In this document: in pieces, positions 47,477-60,004 of the stretch
How positions within the stretch are numbered: the first letter of the stretch is position 1
Layout of the letters: every line of letters starts with the position of its first letter
NCBI GenBank assembly: GCA_025716855.1
Contig: JAIXMQ010000044.1
Span: forward strand, 62,001-126,000
Length of the DNA stretch: 64,000 bases
Direction: 5' to 3'
Source: Pilaira anomala
Taxonomy: Eukaryota > Mucoromycota > Mucoromycetes > Mucorales > Mucoraceae
Program-made: the position numbers and the translations under genes
The notes under the pieces: model-generated
Told to the model about the DNA's origin: nothing
The model's input: the letters and a program-made list of their open reading frames with translations, nothing else
Databases searched by the model: none

Positions 47477-49682
47477 ATGACTGTTGAACACGCAAAAACT
47501 GTTTGTCATCCCGTTCCTAAGCGTCTCTTGGATGCTTCCAAGAATCCTGTTCCTCACGTAAACTCTATGGAAAAGTATAAGGCTATGTGGACTGAAAGTG
47601 TTGAAAAGCCAGATCAATTCTTTGGAAACGTAAGATACAAATTGTATAAAAAAAAAAAAAAAATTATTTGTATACTTAAATTATAGTTATTTATTTAGCT
47701 TGCTCGTGAATTATTATCTTGGTCAAAGCCTTTCACCACTGTTAAGCACGGTTCTTTCAAGGAAGGTGATGTCGCTTGGTTCTTGGAAGGTGAACTTAAC
47801 GTATCTTACAATTGCGTTGATAGACATGCTCTTGCTACACCTGATAAGGTCGCTATTATTCACGAAGGTGATGAACCTGATCAAGTCCGTAAGATTACTT
47901 ACGGTGAATTATTACGTTTAGTTTGTCAAATGGCCAACACATTAAAGAGCTTGGGCGTCCGTAAGGGAGATAACGTTGCTATTTATATGCCAATGATTCC
48001 TGAGGCACTTATTGCTATGCTTGCTTGTGCTCGTATCGGTGCTATTCACTCTGTTGTATTTGCTGGTTTCTCTTCCGATTCTCTTCGTGATCGTATTATT
48101 GATTGCTCTGCTCGTGTAGTCATTACATCTGATGAAGGTAGACGTGGAGGTAAGAATATTGCTACCAAGAGAATTGTGGATGATGCTTTACGTGATTACC
48201 AAACTCATGTTGAACATGTTGTTGTGTTCCGTCGTACTGGATCTCCTATTGATTGGGTTGAGGACCGTGATATTTGGTGGCACGAAGAGATGGATAAAGC
48301 TAGAACTTTCTGTGCCCCTGAGCCTATGAATGCTGAAGATCCTCTTTTCTTACTTTATACTTCTGGTTCTACTGGTGCTCCCAAAGGTATTCTTCATACT
48401 ACTGGTGGTTATCTTTTAGGTGCTGCTGCTACTGTAAAGTATATCTTTGATGTTCAAAAGGATGATATCTTTGCTTGTATGGCTGATATTGGATGGTAAG
48501 TTATATATTTATTATGCATATTTGTTTATTTATTTTATTTTTTACTTACCGTTATCTATTTAATCTAAATAGGGTTACCGGTCACACTTATATTACTTAC
48601 GGTCCCCTTTCTTTGGGTACTACTACCGTTTTATTTGAATCTACTCCTACTTGTAAGTATATTATAAACATATACATTTGATTTAAAAAAGGGAAAAGGT
48701 CACTTATTCAATCACTTAAATAGATCCTAACCCCTCTCGTTTCTGGGATCTTATTGAAAAGCACAAGGTTACTCAATTCTATACTGCTCCCACCGCCATT
48801 CGTGCTCTCCGTCGTCTCGGTGATTCTTGGTTAAAGGGAAAGAACTTGGATTCTCTCCGTGTTATTGGTTCTGTAGGTGAACCCATTAACCCTGAAGCTT
48901 GGGATTGGTACAACGAAAAGGTTGGTCAAAGCCGTTGTGCAGTTGTAGATACATACTGGCAAACCGAGACTGGTTCCATTATTATTTCACCTCTTCCTGG
49001 ATCTCACGTTACCAAGCCTGGCTCTGCTACTCTTCCCTTCTTTGGTATTAAGCCTGAGATTCTTGATCCTACTACCGGTAAGATCTTGACTGAAATTGGA
49101 GAGACTGGTGTTCTTGCTATTTCTCAACCCTGGCCTTCTATGGCCCGTACAGTCTATAACAACCATTCTCGTTTCATTGATACTTACCTCAAGCCTTACC
49201 CTGGATACTATTTTACTGGTGATGGTGCTTACCGTGATGCTGATGGCTATATTTGGATTCAAGGTCGTGTTGATGATGTTATCAATGTCTCTGGTCACAG
49301 ACTTTCTACTGCTGAAATTGAATCTGCTCTCGTTCATCACGAAACTGTTGCAGAGGCTGCTGTTATTGGTGGTCATGATGATTTGACTGGTCAATGTATT
49401 CATGCCTTTGTATCTTTAAAGCCTAATGTTGATGCTTCTGAAGGTCTTGATAAGGAATTAAGTTTAATGGTTCGTAAGGTCATTGGTCCTTTCGCTACTC
49501 CCAAGCGTATTTATATCATTAACGATCACCCCAAGACTCGTTCTGGTAAGATCATGCGTCGTATTCTTCGTAAGATTGTCAACGGAGAGCAGGATTCTCT
49601 CGGTGACATCTCTACTCTTGCTGATCAATCCGTTGTTCCTTCTTTAATTGCTATGGTTCACGGCCCTAAAGCAAATAAGTAA
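47477..49682 (+). CDS. Acetyl-CoA synthetase (AMP-forming)
   Basis: Four exons, 47477-47629, 47699-48495, 48573-48652 and 48724-49682, give 662 residues. It converts acetate, ATP and CoA to acetyl-CoA, AMP and PPi. Motifs: P-loop-like [11 protein letters not shown] (271-281), [29 protein letters not shown] with the hinge region [13 protein letters not shown], and the C-terminal TRSGKIMRR whose lysine (K619) is the catalytic residue that is acetylated in regulated homologues. Length equals Acs1/FacA enzymes. The codons are highly biased, which suggests strong expression. There is no mitochondrial presequence or C-terminal peroxisomal SKL (it ends KANK), so a cytosolic/nuclear enzyme is likely, feeding lipid synthesis and protein or RNA acetylation. 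Confidence 0.96.
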
Positions 49683-50256
49683 ATTTTTGTTTTACCCTTA
49701 CTACCTACACATCTAAAACTTCTAAAAATATGCACACACAAAAAAAAAAAAAAAAAACCCCCCTTTTTATGTCATATAACCCAATTTTACTTCGACATCC
49801 TTGTACAAAATTTTATTTTACCCTTAATTTCAATAATAAAAAGATAATTGAAAATTGTTTATTAATTACTGTTGTTTATTTTTATTTTTATATATCTTTT
49901 ATATTTCAAAGCTTAGAGCCCAAAGTGTATTAGTTACACGCGTCCGTTTTTATACAATTGTGCGTTTTAAATTAAAAACTCTTCTACTTTATGTAAAAAC
50001 CCAAAAGCAGGACGATTTATATTACACCTTTTTTTTTGGAATACACACTATCGCTGTACAAAATATTATATCATATTTATTTATCAGATGTATAATGGCA
50101 ATAATAATCCAGAATTACTAAATAAACTGATGATAAAATAGTTATGATTTGTGTTAAGCAAATAAGGTAGTAGATAAAAAATGATTAGAGTTTATCAAAG
50201 CAAACCCTTGTTTTTTTTTACTTTTTTTACCTTTTCTTTTCTACTACTTCAATAAT
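49683..50256. other. Intergenic, no gene seen
   Basis: 3' flank of acetyl-CoA synthetase and the leader of the BTB gene, which is on the same strand. A run at 49740-49757. Confidence 0.5.
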
Positions 50257-50853
50257 ATGGTAGAAAGCTTTATAGTAAAACTTGATGTTGGAGGTACTAT
50301 CTATCGTACCACATTAGATACATTAGTGGAATCAGAATATCTTTTCAACTTAGTTAACGGAGGTTGGATGGAAGGATCTTCAGAACAAAATAATATATTT
50401 ATCGATCGTGATGGCTTTTTGTTTCGATACATACTCTTATACTTACGTACAGGTGAAGTAAGTATTGAGAAGAATCACCGGGAAAGTCTAAAAAATGAAG
50501 CCGAATTTTATTTACTTCCAGAGCTTACGAGAAAAATAAATGTAATGATTGAAGCAGAAAAACCCAAGGAGACTACATACGCGCTTCTCAGTCAAGAAGA
50601 GTTTGTAAGATTTGCAAATATTGATGTTACTGGCATACTTGGAAGAAGTTCTGATAGAATGGTGGTAGGTTTGAACAAACATTTTATAGTCTCTATAAGA
50701 TGCGCGATTACTTCGTATGATTGTCCACGAGGCGTATTTTCCCACAAAAAATCTCAAGATTGTGGTGTACCTTGCGCCAGGGCTAGGGGTCAGAAGAAAA
50801 ACAGTTATACAGCTAAAGAAACCTATATGTACCTTGTATCTACTACAGTTTAG
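50257..50853 (+). CDS. BTB/POZ (T1-type, KCTD-like) domain protein
   Basis: One exon, 198 residues. Residues 6-105 form a potassium-channel-tetramerisation-type BTB domain: VKLDVGGTIYRTTLDTL at the start, then NIFIDRDGFLFRYILLYLRT and EAEFYLLPEL, all hallmark positions (VGG, T-x-x-TL, DRD, FxxILxYLRxG, EAxFY). The C-terminal half (about 110-198) has no recognised domain; it contains RMVVGLNKHF and ends in a Lys/Arg-rich stretch. Many such proteins are substrate adaptors for Cullin-3 ubiquitin ligases; others form oligomeric scaffolds. No membrane segment is present, so it is not a channel. The start ATG directly precedes the domain. A long poly-A tract lies 200 bases downstream. Confidence 0.85.
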   Translation: MVESFIVKLDVGGTIYRTTLDTLVESEYLFNLVNGGWMEGSSEQNNIFIDRDGFLFRYILLYLRTGEVSIEKNHRESLKNEAEFYLLPELTRKINVMIEAEKPKETTYALLSQEEFVRFANIDVTGILGRSSDRMVVGLNKHFIVSIRCAITSYDCPRGVFSHKKSQDCGVPCARARGQKKNSYTAKETYMYLVSTTV

Positions 50854-51053
50854 GAAGTATTTTTTTCTTTAAATTTTTTATATAAAAACCACCTGTGTTA
50901 ATGAGTTAAAATCGAGTTATAAGCAGATAAGACGTGTTATTTTTAATACTGACAACTGTTGTCAGTATTAATTTTCTTTTTGATTTCTACTTTTAGCTAC
51001 ACACCCGAAGGTATCCTATACAAAAATGGTAAATCCCAATTAAAATTCAAATC

Positions 51054-51134
<81 letters not shown>

Positions 51135-53884
51135 TCTATGGCCTTAAATCGTATCATGGTATTATTTCTGACTGGAGAAAACTAATAATGAGAAAGATCT
51201 TCAGAAAATTGCGACCTTAAATTGGAAACGGCGGGTACTGTAGCTCTTTTTCTCTTCCTTTGATTTCAAGTGTTAATTTCAAAGCTTCTACAAAAACTTG
51301 CGTCTACTTATAACTTCTTTACTTAATTTTTAACTAACCCTTTTATTTTTACTTTTATTTATCGTTCGAAAATTTATGAAGTTTGGTGATAAACACGTTA
51401 TTAATGAAGCCCTCCTTTTGTCTTAAAAATATCTAAACCACTATTGTTTCTTATATTAATTTATAGAATATTTAAAGCCAAGGTGGCAGATGGTTCCTTC
51501 AAAATGCTTTGATGGCTGTTAGAGACGCCCATAAGCAAAGATTTTGGATGATGTTAAGTGCTTTTGACATTTGTTTATTAAATAAAAAAGAATTATAAAC
51601 AGACCCCATATATTTATAAGAGTAGACTTCAAAGTGTGAACTAATCTAAGTAAGGGCAAAATATGCTCTTTAACTTAAAACATTTTAGAAAACTGAATTT
51701 GGGAGAAATCGCTCTGGGCGTGTGTAATTCAGCCATATGTTATCACAAACTAATTAAAGATCTACAACGTCTCAATAATAATTAGTTATTTTCTCACACA
51801 ATGTGAAGTAAAAACCAATGACAAATAATTTAAACTATTGAAGTTTTCAATCGACGATACTATTTGCTTCTACATAAAAGCTATGTAAGTGGTTTGACAA
51901 CACGGACTTTTTACTTGACAGACTTGTTTTAGAACAGTACAGAAACTTCATCTCAAAAGGCTTGACTCATTTATTCAAAGCAAGATATGCAGCCATCTTG
52001 ACTATTTTTAATCCAAAATTAATGTAATTTGTGTAAAGCTAAATACAGGATCTTCATCAGCCAATTCTGCTTATTAGAAATAGTCCTATTACTGTTCATC
52101 ACTTAACCAAGTTTTAAACATTTTTGTACCACAATGTTGTGATTAATCCATAAAAAAATAAGTCGTGTAATGTTCCTTTTTTCAATTCCCGGTAAGAGAA
52201 AAGGATAGTTATGCGTGAAAAGAAAAAAGTGTTGAATTAAGGATTGACATATACTCTGGTATCATTTTTTTTTCAATTTGATAAATAGAAAAAAAAATAT
52301 GGGATTTATCTGCTTACACATTTTTTTTTAGAATTAGACTACACTACATATCTTGTACATACTTTTGTTTTTCCGGGACGATATTATGATATATACGTAA
52401 CTACTACAACTAGTCTCAGTATAACCAAGATAAGAGGTCATATAGATACACATACTAAAATTATTAATAGTTTTTGAACTAATCGAAACAGTTGAAAACT
52501 AACATGACACCTTCAACATATGATAGAGCTTAAAGCAATTGTAATTTTTTTTTAATTTTTACTTTTATGGTTTCTTTTCGGGTACTCACTAAACATGATG
52601 TGTCATTTCTTTTTTAGGTAATCTTCTTCATGTAAAAACATTTAAAGCTCCTTTCTTTTTGCATTAATTTAAAGATGTTTAAATTTTTAAAATATCAAAG
52701 GTCAAACGGTTTAAAGATCCAGTAAGGACAAAAAATTTGTATTTATGTCTATTTGCTTTAAGAAGAAACGCATTATATATTTTAATAAATGTGGCCTTGT
52801 GCTTCTAGAAATAGATATCACAATCGCTATCTAATTGTTATTTATGTGAGTACAGATTTTCAGTCATGGGAAAATTTCATGCCAAACAGTTGCACCGGGC
52901 ATCAAAAGGTAAATGTCACATTGTTATATATCCTTTTCAAGATTGTTGAACTCAAGTCAATAATCATTTGAATCGGATTAAAGTGACGTCTTAAGATCTG
53001 CACGATTTGGTGTACATACAAAATCCCAACTGCTTTACCATACCGCAACAAAATTATGTTTTATAAATTTATATTTATGCGTTATTAAATCAATTTGGTT
53101 CGAAAAATAAAAATCTATTCATTTTAAAAATTTCTTTGTTTATTCACCTAAAAGTTATAATTGGAATTTACAAAACTTACCATACAAGAGTACAAAAACA
53201 CTTTGTACGAGAATTGTTGTACTACCTTTAAGAAATATAATATTTGGTTAAATAAATTCTTTTTTTTTTTAGTTTGTCTGCTTGTAAAATAACTCAATTG
53301 CTTTAACCAAATATATTGAAGTTCTAATCGGAGAATATTAATAAAAACTTTTTGTTCTTTTACTGTTATCCTCTATTAAAGTTTACTGGAGAAGAAAATG
53401 TTGCATATTTTTTTATTTTATGGCTTCTTGTAGCTCCTGCCTTATTCGTTTGAAGGTTGAATGTACATGCTGTCACTAATTAATAGCTTTAATTTGACAT
53501 TTTGTTCATTTTTATTAGTTACAAGAAGCCTGTGGGTAATTCACATGAGAGAAACAGCCATAAAATTCTATCATTGGTGGTGCCATCTTGTATTCCCTAA
53601 TGAAAATTTTGAGCAACACGTACGATTATTAACAAACTGTGAAAGAAGCCCTTGTTTAGGCCATTGTACTACTCCTAATGAAATACGGACTCGATGAATC
53701 TTGATTCTTCATATGTATATAAGACTATGAATTATTCATTCTGTAACAGATCTAAAATCATTTTCTTTCCTTTTTTTTAATTTTATACACTCACGTTTTC
53801 AGTGTTATAACTGACCAGCTGAATATATCACGCTGTGTTTAACCTGATTTAATTTACTGCAATCTCCATTCTTTTTAAAATATA
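50854..53884. other. 3.0-kb gene-poor region
   Basis: Mostly AT-rich unique sequence between the BTB gene and the DUF3712 gene. Short repeated motifs near 50953-50970 (ACTGACAACTGTTGTCAGT) form a 19-base inverted repeat with a central overlap. A plus-strand open stretch at about 53520-53697 (LWVIHMRETAIKFYHWWCHL and on, ending CTTPNEIRTR) has some protein character but no ATG-supported frame or recognised family. The last 180 bases are the DUF3712 gene leader. Confidence 0.4.
51056..51132 (+). repeat. 77-base poly-A tract
   Basis: Uninterrupted A run, the longest in the window, in non-coding sequence. It could be the tail of an old retrotransposed copy, but no gene or element is readable just upstream, so plain homopolymer growth is equally likely. 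Confidence 0.9.
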
Positions 53885-56800
53885 ATGCCTGGAAGCATTA
53901 ACGAAAATCAAGCTTTTGCTACTCAAGGTGATCACCAACATTACCAAGAATATGTTACGACTACTACTACTACAGCTAATAATAATGAACACCTCGGTCA
54001 AGAAGAATACTTGAATAATGAATTTGAAGAATATTCTGAAAAACCTACTGCTCCTGTTAAAAAACCATTTTATAAGAACAAGAAGTATTGGATTATCTGT
54101 TCCATTATAAGTGTCATTCTAATTATTGTTGTTGTTCTTTTAATTCTCTTTGTTGCTTTCCCCAAAATCGCACAATCAACTTTGAACCATTCTAAAATTG
54201 AAGTCAAGGGTGCTCAAATTTCTTTTGATCCCCCTACAGACTCTGGTCTTCAGCTTGCTCCTGATTCAGATGCTAATTCAACTTTCTATATGCATATGGT
54301 CACTGATCTCAAGAATACTGGTCCTTTCAGTGCTGATATCGTATTTGAAGATAATATTCAAGTCATTTACAACGAAACCGTCCTCGGTACAATTACTCTT
54401 CCTGATACCCATATTGGAGGTGGTAAAGGGTCTATTGACACTGTTACTCCTTTTGTTATTACTGATCTCGCTGCTTTCACTGCCTTCTCTCGTTACATGT
54501 TGGCAAATGAAAAGTTCACTTGGACGCTAAATGGTAGAGCCAAAATCACTGCACTTACTAGGTAAAGTTTTTGTTTTTTTTCTTGTAATGCAAATACTAA
54601 CCTTTTTTTTTTTTTAAAAAAAAAAAACAGAACTGCTTCTGTCAATTTAGTAAAAGATATTGAATTGGAAGGTATGAATGGTTTTCCTGAAGTTAAGATT
54701 AACTCTTTCCAGCTTCCTGGTGATGCTGTAAACGGAGGTATCCTTATTGAACTTGGTACTGTACTTACTTCTCCATCTCCTATCGGTGTTCAACTTGGTA
54801 CTATTGAAATGAATATTGGTTACGATGGTGTTGATCTTGGTGCTGTTCATGCAAATAATGTTACACTTCAAAAGGGTGATAACAACATCTTATTATCAGG
54901 TATTATGAAGTCTCAAGCTAATGATCCTGCAGCCCAAGCCAAGATTAGTACTCTTTTCTCCAACTATATTGCAGGTAAAGTGTCTAACACTACAGCCACT
55001 GGTGTCTCTGCTGCACCTAACGGTAAAGATAATATTGGATGGCTCTCTGAAGGTCTCAAATCTGTTACCCTTAATGTTGCCCTTGCTTCTGAAGCACCTT
55101 TAAAGATCATGAACGCTGTCTCTATGGGTTACCTTGATCTTAACTTTAATAAAGATGCTCCTTATTCACCTACTGTTAAGGCTCCTTTAGTTACTGCTGG
55201 TTTCTCTATGCCTTTTGGTTTTGCTTTGAACATTACTGAAGTCACTCAAAATATTACTCTTGGCCTTAACAAGTCCACTGGTTTCGAAAGCTTTGCTGCC
55301 ATGAATGTACCTTATACCCCGTCTGTCAGTGATCAAAAGAATGGTATTCTCACTTTTGCTATTGATCATGGTGTTCTTGCTGGTATCGAGGGAAAAGAAT
55401 CTGCCTATGACGAGTATACTTATTCGTTGACTTCATCTGGCAACTATACTTTTATGATTGCTGGTAATGCTACTACCAAAGTCAACACCACTATTGGTCC
55501 CCTTGTTCTTTCTGGTATCAATTTTGAGCTTCCTACTTCTCTTAATGGCCTTCAATTCTTGAACTCTACTGCTACTGTTATCAACTCCCTTGATGTTACT
55601 GGTGGTGAAACTGATAGTCTTTTGATGAATATTAATGTTACTATGGAGAATCCTTCCGATTTCAGCATTGCTACCGGTGATGTCACATTTGCCATGTTAT
55701 CCGAAGGTGTTAATCTCGGCTCTGTTCTTTTAAGCAACTTAATTTTAAATCGTGGCTCTAACACTGTCATGACTGTTGCCAGGTTTGATCCCAAGTCTTC
55801 CTCTATTGGCCAAAACTTGCTCAGTACTTTTGTTATGGGACAAGATAACATTGTTCAAATTGGTGGAACTAAAGAAACCACTGAAATTGTTTCACTCTCT
55901 CAAGCTCTTTCTGAAGTTTCTATTGATACTACTTTACCTGGTCTTAAGACTGCTTTGATTCAAGGTTCATCTCTTTCTGTTCTTCCTACTACTCTCCTTG
56001 ATGGAGTTGTTGGCGTCAAGGTCTCTATCGCTAACCCTTTCTCTGCTGGTTTGAGTATTTCTAAAGTTGTATCTGCTATCACTTACAATGGTATGCCCCT
56101 CGGTAATATTGATCAAGATATTGCTAGCAACCCTATTATTGTTCCCGGTAAGGGCACTGCTCAATCCCCTGAGCTTAGCATGACTATGAATACTGATCCT
56201 GCTGCTGTCGCGGTTTTGCTCCGTTCTCTTGCTGTTACTGCTAACTTGGATACACGTCCTATTGATGCATTGTTTACAATGGGTGGTCTCGATATTGAAG
56301 GTGTAGAGAACATTGCTCCTGACGCTGACTTGTTCAGTAACTTCAACATCTCTAGTTTTGTTATGGATGCTATGAAGGTATTAAAGGTCGATCTTACTCT
56401 AGCTTCGGATTTACTTATTGGTCAATATTTAAATACACTTACTTTCTCTCAAGCCAGTGTTCAAATTTCTACTGATAATACTGTTACTAGTTTAATTCCT
56501 ATTGTTGGTCAACCTATTGTTCAACATATTGTCGATGGTTCTGTTCTTGCTTTCGAATCTATTATTATGTCTTCTCCCACAGATTCTGGTTTCAAGGTTC
56601 AAATGAAAGGTAACATTGCCAATACTGGACCTATGGCTGCCACTATTAGCTTCCCTACTCCATTGACTGTTGCTTGGAATGGTAAGGTTCTTGGTCAAGT
56701 GACTATGGCTCCAATTGAAGCCAAGCCTAATGTCGGTGCTACCTTCGATGTTCCAGGAGAGTTTACTATTAACAACACTGACGATATGTCTGAATTTGCT

Positions 56801-58963
56801 GCCTACATGATCAATAACGAGGAGTTTATTTGGGATATTTATACCACGGATGTTAGTGTCAACGCTCTTGGTTTTACTTTCACTAAAATCAGCATGGAGA
56901 AGTTTGTTACTCTTGCTGGTGCTAAAGGTTTCAAGGACGCTGTTAAGATTACTGGTTTTGATTTACCTAGTAACGATGCTGCTGGTGGTATTACTCTTGT
57001 TGCTCAAACAATTATTGCTAATCCCAGTCAAATTGGTTTCAATTTCGAAGGTGCTGGTTTCGAAACATATTATAAGGGTATTGATCTTGGACCTCTTGCC
57101 GTTAATGGTGCTGCCATCTTCCCTGCTCATGGCAATGCTAACTTAACAATGAAAGGCCGTCTTATTTATCAAGAAAGTAAAGAGGGTAATGCCGCTATCA
57201 CAGAAGTATTTGATAACTTCTTGAGTGCCAACAGTTCCATTTTAACTGTCAAGGGTGTCTCTGCCTCCGGTCCCAATGGTGCTGTTCAATGGCTATCTGA
57301 AGCTTTCAAGACTATTAAAATCGAGAATGTAATTCTTCCTGGACCTCCTGCTCCGCCTAAATTGATTACTGCTGTTACCATGAAGGACATGCAAATGGAT
57401 TTCACCAAGAATCCTTTTGCACCTCCTGCTAGTTCTCAAAATGTTGAAGCTCAATTGAAGAATCCTTTCGGTTTCCCTCTTGGTGTCAAGTCTCTTTCTA
57501 TGACAGTAGATGCCAACTCGGATGGTCATAATGTTGCTAACTTAGCTATTCCTGAAGTTCCTGCTACCACTACACCTGATGGCGTTGTTCATACTGCTTT
57601 CAATGATGTCCCCTTCAAGGTTTATTCTGGTGCTGAAGCTGCATTCACTCAATTTGTTGCTGGTCTTACTTTACTTCCTGCTGTTCCCTTTGGCCTCAAG
57701 GGTATTGTCAACTCTGTTGCTCAAACTGCTGTTGGTGATTTATCTCTCAAGAATATTAACTTTGATGTTCAAACTTCTTTGGCTGGTAAGTTTTTTTTTT
57801 TTTTTTTTTTTTTTTTTTCATGCGAGGATTATTAATTCATATTTTTTTTCACAGGTTTCCAAAGCTTTGGTGGTACTACCAAAATTCTCTCACTCAAGGT
57901 TGTTGGTGGTTATGAAAAATACATTGATGTTGAACTTGTTATCGCTATGACCAATCCTTCTGCTATTACCATTAAAGCAGGTGATCTCGCATTTGACGTT
58001 ATTATGGACGCCTCTGGTTCTAGTGTTGGCACTGTCGTTTTACAAGATACCATTATTAAGCCTGGTGTGAATGAATTGCCCGCTAAAATGAAGATGGCCA
58101 GTACTGATCTCCTTTCTCTTTCCAAGATGCTTACTGCTTACTTGACAGGTCAATCCACACCTCTTACTGTTAAGGGTAGCATGGCTACTTCCAAAATCAT
58201 CCCTCTTCAACCCGGTCTCTCCAAGCTCGCACTTAAAACTGTTATGACTGGTATTCCTCCTTCTCTTGTTGTTGAAAATCAAATGAAGCTTGTTGGTTTA
58301 TCTCCCAATATCTGGGTCAAGTTCCATAATCCTCTTGATACTCCTTACACTGTTTCCGCTATTTCTGCAGAAGTCTATTTCTATGAGAATGATGGTACAT
58401 ATACCAAGTTAGGTTCCTTGGCTGGTCCTGTTAGTCCTCCTGTTACTGTTCCTGCTAAGGGGAACGCCGTTAACGAAAACCCTCTTATCTTGAATCCTAG
58501 TAGTTTAGTTAACGCTATAAAATTCCTCACGTTATCATCTGACAAGAAGAAGGTTGATCTTTTCCAAAATGTTACTGTTGTTGTTGGCGAAGGTTTTCAT
58601 GGTGGCATGTATTATGAGCAAAAGGGAGTCCCTGTTGTCGATAGAGATTCTAGTTCTGCTGCTGCTGCTCTTGGACTTATCTCTCAGTATGCACCTTCAT
58701 CTAGTGTTCCCCAAATTACTTCTACTGCTGTTCCTACAGCTACAACAACTGAAGCGGCATCTGTTACTTCTACAGAAGCAGTATCTACCGAAACTACTAC
58801 CCAAGAATCATCTTCTACTACCCAAGAATCATCTTCTACTGCCCAAGAATCATCTTCTACTACCTCTACGGAAGAAGTAATATCTTCCGAACCTACAGTT
58901 CATACTGTTGTTCCTGAAGTAAAACCTACTGAAGAAACTATTGAGGTATCACCTGTTATTTAA
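53885..58963 (+). CDS. Single-pass vacuolar/surface membrane protein with DUF3712 repeats (Tag1-like)
   Basis: Three exons, 53885-54561, 54631-57785 and 57855-58963, give 1646 residues. The N-terminal cytosolic part (1-68) is acidic and Thr/Asn-rich with a basic stop (PFYKNKKYW). One membrane helix follows (about 69-92, IICSIISVILIIVVVLLILF), and a very long non-cytosolic part with many NxS/T sites. That part is built from repeated beta-rich modules of the DUF3712/LEA-2-like kind: VYNxTVLGTITLP and GVDLGAVHANNVTLQKGDN in the first half recur as AWNGKVLGQVTMAP and GIDLGPLAVNGAAIFPAHGN in the second half, so about half the ectodomain looks like an internal duplication. The C-terminus is Ser/Thr-rich with three TQESSST-type copies. 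Yeast Tag1 (YLR173W), a vacuolar membrane protein acting in autophagy termination, has the same topology. Function here is inferred from that similarity only. Confidence 0.85.
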
Positions 58964-60004
58964 ACATGATACAAAATATTTTTCTATTTCTATTTTTCTA
59001 TTTCTATTTTTCTATATATTTTTTTAATAAAAGCTTATAGACATGTACTATTTTTACTCTCATACATAACATATTTTGAAATTCAAATTTACAAGGAATA
59101 ATTTTTTCATTTTTAAATCTTTTGTCTGTTATACATAGTCTTTTATTTGCGCGAGGGAGGATATATTCTCATGATTGAAACAAATGTTCTAAGGGCTAAT
59201 GCATTGATAAAATCTGCTGATGTTAATTTTCAAACGAATTGCGTGTTTGTATATAGAGCAGGATTATGTTTAACCAATAAATTAAATATCAGGAATAGAC
59301 CTCAAACTGCTTTATAGACATACTTTAACTATCGTGTTGATCTTGGTACTGCTAAATGTACCTTAATAATATTTATAGAGCAATTAATTTCTCAAACTAA
59401 AAATGTTTATGGTGTAACGAAGATCACAAACGAGTTCCTCGTACCTGAGAGACGATAAAAACAGTGTTAAAAGTAGGGTAAGTACAAGTTTCATACTTTG
59501 TATAATTCTACTCGAGATGTCGAGAGGGTATCCCCTCTAGGCAATCACTAAAAAGAGATCTCTACAGGTTGTTATGAATACTTGCATTATATGATAGAAA
59601 CGATGGAAACCTGTGGTAATATCGATCATTGTTTAGTTAAGCCTCCCTACTCTCCTTTTTAAAATAGTTCAAGATAAAAAAAAACACATGTAAAAATAAA
59701 CCGGCTAAACGCTTTCTCATAATTTAACTCCTAGAATACGAGTAGGATGTATAGGTGTATAATATTACGGAAGATTGTCTTGTATTTTGAACAAAACTTT
59801 TTACCTTGGTAAAGCTCATTCCAATTCTACTGGTCTACTATTTATCAGATGAATACATGTGATTTATTTTTTACCCGAGTTTTTTATTATTATTGTTATT
59901 ATTATTAAACCAGCAGCTAATATATGATTATTTAAAGTGTAGGTAGATATATAATGCTAAAGTTTCTTTCGGGTAATTTTGAAGTTTTATTTTATTTTTT
60001 ATTT
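58964..60004. other. Intergenic, no gene seen
   Basis: Convergent 3' flanks of the DUF3712 gene and the ubiquitin-like gene. A tandem TTTTTCTATTTCTA-type repeat lies at about 58977-59020, and (ATT)n near 59884-59907. No gene recognised. Confidence 0.5.

Noticed and set aside
54198..54530. Alternative +1 frames along the DUF3712 gene, Leu-rich
   Set aside because: They are the usual shifted-frame shadows of T-rich, strongly biased codons.
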